From Okapia johnstoni (Eukaryota; Chordata; Mammalia; Artiodactyla; Giraffidae), in NCBI GenBank assembly GCA_024291935.2, contig CM044311.1, positions 30,508,001 through 30,572,000 on the forward strand: a stretch of DNA of 64,000 bases. The letters run 5' to 3'. The notes beneath the pieces were generated by a model that saw nothing but the letters and a program-made list of their open reading frames with translations, had not been told where the DNA came from and did no database searches. The position numbers and the translations under genes were made by a program. Each line of letters begins with the position of its first letter. The first letter of the stretch is position 1. Of this stretch, positions 57,841 through 64,000 are shown in pieces.

Positions 57841-58995
57841 TTTTATGTGCTTGATTTTAAATCTCTGCCTTTTGTTTTAATCATGAGAGCCTACTGTAGT
57901 TTCCTTCAGTCCAATACATTTTTAATAATAAAGCTTCATGAAATCCCTTCAGACCACTTCACATTCAGGAATAAACTTTGATCTTTATGATATCCATATC
58001 TGTATCATTATAAGCTGTGTTATATCAGATATTCTAGTCTCCTTTTTTTATTTCAATAGGTGGTGATATTAGCATAAGGCAGGTACTTTATACATATGTA
58101 ATATAACAGAAATAAACCAGCTACCAGGAATGGCCATAATTTTCCAGGCTACACTTGATCCTGAAGAACAACTGCTAACATCCTAACACCTTCACATAAA
58201 TACAAGCATGATGGATTAGACCAGGTGTGCCAAAGAAAGACTATCAAAATAAACACCACTTCATATCACAGCTTTCAAAGTGACTTTGTGTCACAGAATC
58301 TGAAACTTGAGGCAATGATTCTTTATCTTTTACAAAGGACTCAGGTCTGATTATTGCTACAAGAGCTGAAACCCATGCTTTCTACATGAGCAAAGTAAGT
58401 AATAGAATGTCTGCTACTAGTAGTACTAGTCTTTAGAAGTCACTCATCCAACCCTTTCAACTTTACAGATGAAGGAACAAAAATTCAGAAAGGCATTGTG
58501 TGTTTATGAGACAGACATTCCTGTTTTAGGCTGGCATATAACAGCACTCAAAAAATTTTGTCGAGTGAATAGAATAAATAAATCCTTTTTTCCTCCAATC
58601 GTCTTTATTTCAACTAGTGTACCTTGTGACATCTAAGAGAACTATTAAGAAATAGGTGTGGGCATTTTGACTAAGACGATATATTCTGGGGTTTGTCTTG
58701 ATGCAAAAGTTACTACTATAAAGCAACAGCTTTTTAAGGGAGAAGTTAATGGATTTATAACTAGAAGAATAGAGTCATACTCTACTTATCAAACATTTAA
58801 ATAAAAAAGCAAATTACATCAGCAGTGAAAAGTCATGTAGCTCAAACATCAATTCTAATTTAAAAGCACTTCTGGAGAAAAGGCAAAATATAATTGTATT
58901 TCTCAGTTGAGGCAATACTATTTTAAGGAAAATTAATATAGAAGTCTGACAAACAATAATGTTAACAAATTCCTTTATGTCTTTTAATGACAATA
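57841..58995. other. Non-coding sequence, one MIR-like patch
   Basis: A weak MIR-like stretch at about 58440-58500 ('actttacagatgaaggaaca'). The rest is not recognised. Confidence 0.45.
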
Positions 58996-59002
58996 GTGAT
59001 GA

Positions 59003-59240
59003 AAACATCATATTTCAAAAAGAAATCTCAGTCTAACGGAAACAGGTAGGAAGAATCCCTCCGAAGACCCTAATGCAGTTAGGTCTCTTGACAGGCTGAT
59101 GGACCAAGCACTCAGAAAGGGACATCTCCAGGAGGCTGGCACTGTGACTGTTAGAAGAGCTGATACTAAATTGCTCAACAGCGCTTCCAAAGCTCATGCA
59201 AAAGCATACAGAAACATTTCCTGTTTGGACATCCAAGAGA
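59003..59240 (+). other. Exon-like open frame, identity unknown
   Basis: One plus frame stays open from the codon after the stop at 59000-59002 through 59284. It gives LTETGRKNPSEDPN, then RSLDRLMDQALRKGHLQEAG, then RRADTKLLNSASKAHAKAYR. The composition is charged and protein-like and the DNA is GC-richer than its flanks. The last ~15 codons run into L1 sequence. I recognise no family, intron border or poly(A), so it could be a pseudogene fragment or a chance frame. Confidence 0.3.
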
Positions 59241-59379
59241 GCATATATACAATGGAATATTATTCAGCTATAAAAAAGGAATAAAATCACTTTTGCTGCT
59301 ATATACCATGAGAGCATACATAGCAGCAAAAGCGATTTAATTCCTTTTTATGGCTGAATAATATTCATTGTATATATGT
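59241..59379. repeat. ~60-bp inverted repeat with 17-bp spacer
   Basis: Left arm 59241-59302 and right arm 59320-59379 are reverse complements with a few mismatches and 1-2 base indels. The right arm, and most of the left, is L1 sequence ('caatggaatattattcagct'). Confidence 0.92.
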
Positions 59380-60030
59380 ACCACATTTTTATCTATTCAT
59401 CTATAGATGGACAGTTGGGTTGTTTCCATGTCCTGGTTATTGTAAATAGTGCTGCAATGAATACTGGGGTACGTGTATCTTTTTGAATTATGATTTTCTC
59501 AGGGTATGTGCCCACTAGTGGGATTGCTAGGTCATGCTCAGTTGCTCCTTCGTGTCTGACTCTTTGTGACCCAATGGACTGTAGCCCACCAGGCTCCTCT
59601 GCCCATGGGATTTTCCAGGCAAGAGTGCTGGAATGGATTCTGTTTCTTTCTCCAGGGAATTCTAGGTCATATGGTAGTTCTATTTTTATTTTTTTAAGGA
59701 AACTCCATACTCTTCTCTGTAGTGGCTCTATCAACTTAACATTCATGGGGCATGGAGGGGGATGGGATGTACTGGGAAATTGGGATTGACATTTAAATAC
59801 TATTTTGTTCAAAATAGCTAGTGGGAACCTGCTGTATAGCACAGGGAGCCCAGCTCGTTGTTCTGTGATGACCTAGATGGGTGGGATGAGGGGTGAGGGT
59901 GGGAGGGAGGCTCAAGAAGGAGACAATATATGTATACATATAGCTTAAGTATACATATAGCTTATTCACTTTGCTGTACAGCAGAAACTAACACAACATT
60001 GTAAAACAATGATACCTCAATTTAAAATAA
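59320..60030 (+). mobile_element. L1 with inverted 5' segment
   Basis: 59320 to about 59740 is antisense L1 ORF2-end sequence ('ttccatgtcctggttattgt', 'ccactagtgggattgctagg'; the minus frame 59393-59842 gives RRVWSFLKKIKIELPYDLEF and FIAALFTITRTWKQPNCPS). From about 59745 the sequence is sense L1 3' UTR ('gggaaattgggattgacatt', 'gaacctgctgtatagcacag', 'tgctgtacagcagaaactaa'), ending in an A-rich tail near 60030. The order and orientation match a twin-primed L1. A Bov-A interrupts the inverted part. Confidence 0.85.
59536..59661 (-). mobile_element. Bov-A monomer in L1
   Basis: 'gactgtagcccaccaggctc' with 'ttccaggcaagagtgctgga'. TSD ctaggtcat at 59527-59535 and 59662-59670, perfect. Confidence 0.93.
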
Positions 60031-60719
60031 TCTGGACAAAAATGTAAAACCAAATTGTGAGTAGGAAATTGCTACATGCACTGGCTAAGCTGCTCTAACT
60101 CTTTCAAGGTCATATGAAAGATTGCTAAAAACAATTTTTGTCATGTTTATGACAGCATGGTACTTTATTAAACTATAGCAGTTAGCATAGCCTTGAGTGC
60201 TAGCTTAAGGACCAAACAGGGTCAAATTCAGAACTCTAGGAAGAGTGTTAGTCAGCCAGTACTCTCTAACCTACTTTGCTTATTTAATTAAGTGGAGGGA
60301 AACATTACAGCTAAGCTGGCACCAAAGTTCTGTGGTGTGAACTGAGGCTGCATCCCAGTTTTCTTTGAAGACAAATGTCAAGTGGGTAGAAAGAAATCAG
60401 AAAGAATATTTGATAAGAGGTGCAAAGCAAAATTAGAAGCCCAAAGAATATCAAATCACATGGCTTTCTCTAGCTGTTGTTTTTCAGTTTATCAAGAGCT
60501 CTTCTGTCCTTTCTTACCCTCCTGCTTTTCTGTCCTCTCATCTTTGTTTTCCTTTTCATTTCCTTACTGCTTTTCATAACTGATTGAGGCAAATAAACAA
60601 GGAACTACTCTTGAAATCCCCTAGTTCACTAATTGCCAATGCTTTCTCAAGAGACAAATGTTTGGCATACCCTCTCTATAGCCAGAAAGCAATGGAGTGA
60701 CATTAAATTAGTTAACAGA
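60031..60719. other. Non-coding sequence, no recognised repeat
   Basis: Nothing recognised. Confidence 0.5.
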
Positions 60720-60845
60720 GTTCAGTAGAAATGAAGTGGACTCTGATGTCAATCAGGTTTCAGCACTTCTATTTAATTTTGTACTCTTTTAGCCAAGTTA
60801 CTTAACGTCTCGGAGTCTTAATTTTTGTTGTTCATAATGAACACT
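60720..60845 (-). mobile_element. Possible MIR, antisense
   Basis: 'agccaagttacttaacgtct' followed by 'cggagtcttaattttt' resembles the antisense MIR core. Confidence 0.5.
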
Positions 60846-61076
60846 CTTTTCTTTGTCTCTGATATAAGTTCTCCAAGAACTTTACAAAACCATCTGACAT
60901 TTCTTGTCTACTTTATTGTGATTCTATACATCTGAGGCTTCTCACTTACCTGTAACTCTGGCTCCATGCTACCATCCATGGGATTTGATATTTGTGGAGT
61001 GATTTCTTCCCTTTCAAAATCTTCTAATATCTAACTGCTCTATTTTCTTACTTTGGTGTCTATATTTGATAATTGC
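60846..61076. other. Non-coding sequence
   Basis: Nothing recognised. Confidence 0.5.
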
Positions 61077-61088
61077 TTTTTTCTTTCT

Positions 61089-61406
61089 GGGCTTCCCTCA
61101 TAGCTCAGGTGGTAAAGAATCCACCTGCAATGCAGGAGACCCCAGTTCAATTGCTGGGGCAGGAAGATCCCCTGGAGAAGGGAAAGGGTACCTACTCCAG
61201 TATTCTTGGGCTTCCCTGGTGGCTCAGCTGGTAAAGAATCCGCTTGCAATGTGAGAGTCCTAGGTTCGATCCCTGGGTTGGGAAGACCCCCTAGAGACAT
61301 GAGAAGCTACCCACTCCAGCATTCTGGCCTGGAGAATTCCATGAACTGTATAGGCCATGGGGTCGCAACTCAGTTGCGGCCATTACTGAGTGACTTTCAC
61401 TTTCAC
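61089..61406 (+). mobile_element. Chimeric Bov-tA dimer under one TSD
   Basis: A first Bov-tA (61089-61207) stops at 'ctactccagtattctt' and a second, complete one starts immediately at 61208 ('gggcttccctggtggctcag') and ends at about 61406 in TTTCAC repeats. One TSD, TTTTTCTTTCT (ending at 61088; 61407-61417), encloses both. The missing tail of the first unit is not found on the far side. Confidence 0.92.
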
Positions 61407-61417
61407 TTTTTCTTTCT

Positions 61418-62340
61418 AGCACCCCCTTTCACATTGAGGTTTTGGTGCAATACATAGGAGTGAGCGTAGTACAAAGTATCACTGATTAATAACATGTCTG
61501 TTTGTGAATTTGGTTCAGATACTCGTCTTGATATCATGGATGTTTCTCTGTATGAATATAGCATGTGATCTGTTTCGATCTTTGTTAGGATATTGGTTTA
61601 TTGAAAGTTAGTACACTGTACACTGATGAGATTGTGTTCCTTCAACTTAATGTAAGAGGCCAAGCATGTGTGTGTGTATTCATGTTTGTGTGTGTGTTGC
61701 TACTTACTAGTGATTATGGTGATTGCCTGTCTTTTGTTGGGGCTCAAGTACAAATGAAAAAATTGCCAAAAACTTTGTTTTATAATCTCGAGTGTTTCTA
61801 AGTTTTAGAGAGTATTTTGTTTCTTGGATCTAAAAAACAAAAAAATTGAATACAAAAGAAAACTAGTGTGGGAAATGGACTAGTGACACAGAAAATGAGA
61901 TTTGATTCATTCTTTTCTTTATTTTAAAACAGAAAAGCTGTAAAAAGATCAGAGTTAAGCCTTCCCTGTAAGAGCACATCAAATAAATCAACAGAGGAAA
62001 CAACTTAAGTCTTCTATTTACTGCCATGGGCAGTTGTATAAATCTGGTTCTAGCATAACCTTTGCTACATTTTGGAAGAGGCATTCTGTAATAACCATCA
62101 ATAAAACCAGGACTGAATATTTTTATCTAATGTTTCTACATAGAGACTATAGCTATTTAGTATTTCTTCTAACATTTTTTGGTTATTTTAAATTTTGATA
62201 TGATTTCATCTATTTAAAGATTTTTAAATGGGCTAATATGTATATAAGTAATTTTAAGTCACAAATTCCTGGTAGTTGTAGTAACAATTAACAAAAGACA
62301 ATACCTAAATTCTAAAATTCTTACTTAAATTAATATATTA
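61418..62340. other. Non-coding sequence with a short GT run
   Basis: (GT)n-like runs at about 61667-61702. A 73-codon minus frame at 61863-62084 has no motif. Nothing else recognised. Confidence 0.5.
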
Positions 62341-62367
62341 AAAAAAAATAATTTATGAGTAAGATAA

Positions 62368-62561
62368 CTGCTGGGAAGGACTGGGGGCAGGAGGAGAAGG
62401 GGACGACAGAGGATGAGATGGCTGGATGGCATCACCAACTCGATGGACATGGGTTTGGGTAGACTCCGAGAGTTGGTGACGGACAGGGAGGCCTGGCGTG
62501 CTGCGGTTCATGGGGTCGCAAAGAGTCGGACACAACTGAGCGACTGAACTGAACTGAACTG
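62368..62561 (+). mobile_element. Young BovB 3' end with long TSD
   Basis: 'ctgctgggaaggactggggg' to three TGAAC units. The flanks 62341-62367 and about 62562-62587 are a 26-27 bp duplication with one mismatch, longer than the other TSDs here. Confidence 0.95.
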
Positions 62562-62587
62562 AAAAAAAATAGTTTATGAGTAAGATA

Positions 62588-62934
62588 AGGTATCTACTAT
62601 TAATTTAAAGTGGCTTCCTATCCTTGAGATATATAATGAGATTATGATAATTGATCTTAAAGTTACCATTCAAATCTGAAATTCTGAAATGAATCATTTA
62701 AAGTAAACTTTAAATTAAAATATTTCTCTCTTTAGTCTTCTCTGTGTTAGATACACATGTGTCTATTTGAGTAAATATATATATATATGACAAACTGTTG
62801 ATTTAAGTAGATTTAGAATGTGTATTATTTCCCAAGATTTCTACTAATCTGTCATTCATCTACTTGGTTTTTAATAAATAAAAAGTTATTTTCTCATTTT
62901 TAATTTATTAAAATTGTAATGACTATATTAATTT
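62588..62934. other. AT-rich non-coding sequence
   Basis: A short (TA)n near 62776-62788; nothing else. Confidence 0.5.
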
Positions 62935-63345
62935 CTTAGGGCTACCGTAAGTACCACAAACTTATACAACAGAAATTTATTTTCTTACAGTTCTTGAGGC
63001 TAGAAAATCAGATCCATGCTCTGAAGGCTCTAGGGAAGAACCCTTTTCTGACTTCTTTCAAAGTCTCGTGGCCCCAGGCATTCCTTGGTGTAGAGCGGTA
63101 TAACTCCAATCTCTACCTTTGTCTTCACAAAGCTATATCTTCTCCCATGTCTGTCTTCAAATTTCCCTCTTCTTTTAAGGACATAGTCATTGGATTAGGG
63201 CCCATTCTAATGCTGTATGAATTTATATCAGCTTGATTAAATTTGCAAAGACCCTATTTCCAAACAAGGGCACATTCTGAGGTTCTGGGCAGACACAACT
63301 CAACCCAGTACCCAAGCATACAATAATACTTGCAATAACCTATAT
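62935..63345 (-). mobile_element. MaLR-type solitary LTR, antisense
   Basis: Antisense order of MST/MLT1-like LTRs: 'aacagaaatttattttctta', 'cagttcttgaggctagaaaa', 'ggacatagtcattggattag', 'gcaaagaccctatttccaaa', 'cacattctgaggttctggg'. No internal retroviral sequence lies beside it. The 80-codon plus frame is LTR sequence. Confidence 0.82.
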
Positions 63346-63796
63346 TGTCATAATGAATTTAATTCCTCCCGAAAGCAAGGAAGTCTGCAGGTGGTAGATA
63401 TGTGGGATGGTAAACAGAGCTGATAGACAAACATTTCCAGCTTCTTCTGATCCATGAAGAGGGAATGGGGTGGATGTGGTATCTTGCTTTGGCAACTAGA
63501 TATAAGTAATAGTATAATTTGTTTTCAGCCGAGGAATTTAACAGCTATATTCTGCCTTTCCATTTGTTCAGAAAGTGAGTGCTCCAGCAACCTAGATCCT
63601 AGAATGAGGATGATGGAGAGCAAAGTCTCCAATAGACTCATAATATATCAGGAAATAACCCTTGTTGCTTAAGACTTGGGAATTGTTTGTATTTGTAGAA
63701 TATGCATCCTCAGTGGCAGTAAGTGAAACTGGTTTTGGTTTGGGGGGGGCAAACTAAATCTTATTCTTTTAATGCATAAAGTACATACATACATAG
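63346..63796. other. Non-coding sequence
   Basis: Nothing recognised apart from a G-run at 63743-63750 and a short CATA repeat at about 63783-63795. Confidence 0.5.
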
Positions 63797-64000
63797 AGCT
63801 TCCCTACTGGCTCAGAAGGTAAAGAATATGCCTGCAATGTGGGAGACTTGGGTTTGACCCCTGGGTCAGGAAGATCCCCCAGAGAAGGGAATGGCTACCC
63901 ACACCAGTATTCTTGCCTGAAGAATCCCATGGACAGAGGAGCTTGCTGGGCTATAGTCCATGGGGTCACAAAGAGATGGACATGGCTGAGCGATTAATAT
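63797..64000 (+). mobile_element. Bov-tA SINE reaching the window end
   Basis: 'gagcttccctactggctcag' head and the tail to 'gacatggctgagcgatt'. The 3' TSD would lie outside the window. Confidence 0.92.

Noticed and set aside
1..64000. CRISPR arrays, tRNA/rRNA genes, bacterial operons, phage or intact endogenous retrovirus
   Set aside because: No regularly spaced repeats with unique spacers, no RNA-gene signatures outside SINE heads, no operon-like coding density and no gag/pol/env-type frames. The only LTR signals are a MaLR relic and an uncertain LTR-like repeat.

Overview
This 64 kb window reads as AT-rich nuclear DNA of a ruminant, most probably a bovid (cattle, sheep or goat; the sequence alone does not separate them). 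The diagnosis rests on repeats found together only in ruminants: BovB (RTE) LINEs with the (TGAAC)n-type 3' tail, Bov-tA SINEs (tRNA head joined to a BovB-derived tail), BOV-A2 dimers, CHR SINEs and artiodactyl-type L1 3' UTRs. Older mammal-wide elements (MIR, L2, L1M-type, one MaLR LTR) lie between them. I found no convincing host protein-coding gene, tRNA, rRNA, CRISPR array or bacterial/viral operon. The window is best described as intergenic or deep-intronic DNA. Apart from retrotransposon ORFs, nearly all open frames are short chance frames or translations of SINEs.

Layout. 0-2.7 kb: no recognised repeat. 2.7-6.4 kb: several old L1 fragments interrupted by Bov-tA. 6.4-17.7 kb: mostly single-copy-looking sequence with sparse SINEs, a pyrimidine tract, a perfect hairpin and small duplications. 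17.7-25.6 kb: BovB 3' ends, Bov-tA, a BOV-A2 and a possible retrocopy on the minus strand. 25.6-35.5 kb: MIR/L2, CHR and Bov-tA SINEs, and one LTR-like repeat. 35.5-44.4 kb: a dense, minus-oriented BovB/L1 block containing a 5'-inverted BovB, a BovB with an uninterrupted 459-codon reverse-transcriptase frame, and a nested BovB/L1/BovB composite. 44.4-64 kb: single-copy-looking sequence with SINEs, a 46-bp AT-only tandem repeat, an older 1.25 kb BovB, L1 fragments (one inverted and carrying a long palindrome), a Bov-tA dimer, a young BovB tail and a MaLR LTR. The window ends inside a Bov-tA.

How the parts work together. The coding potential belongs to LINEs. BovB reverse transcriptase is thought to mobilise Bov-tA and BOV-A2, which carry a BovB-like tail; L1 mobilises poly(A) elements. 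Most elements are 5'-truncated and many have readable target-site duplications (TSDs), so the order of several insertions can be reconstructed. I saw no previously undescribed functional system. The most interesting signals are structural: a BovB with an inversion like that of twin priming, a composite best explained by recombination between nested BovBs, repeated SINE insertion at one target, a chimeric SINE dimer, and a few exon-like or retrocopy-like islands that match no repeat I know. All family names come from recognition by eye, not database searches.
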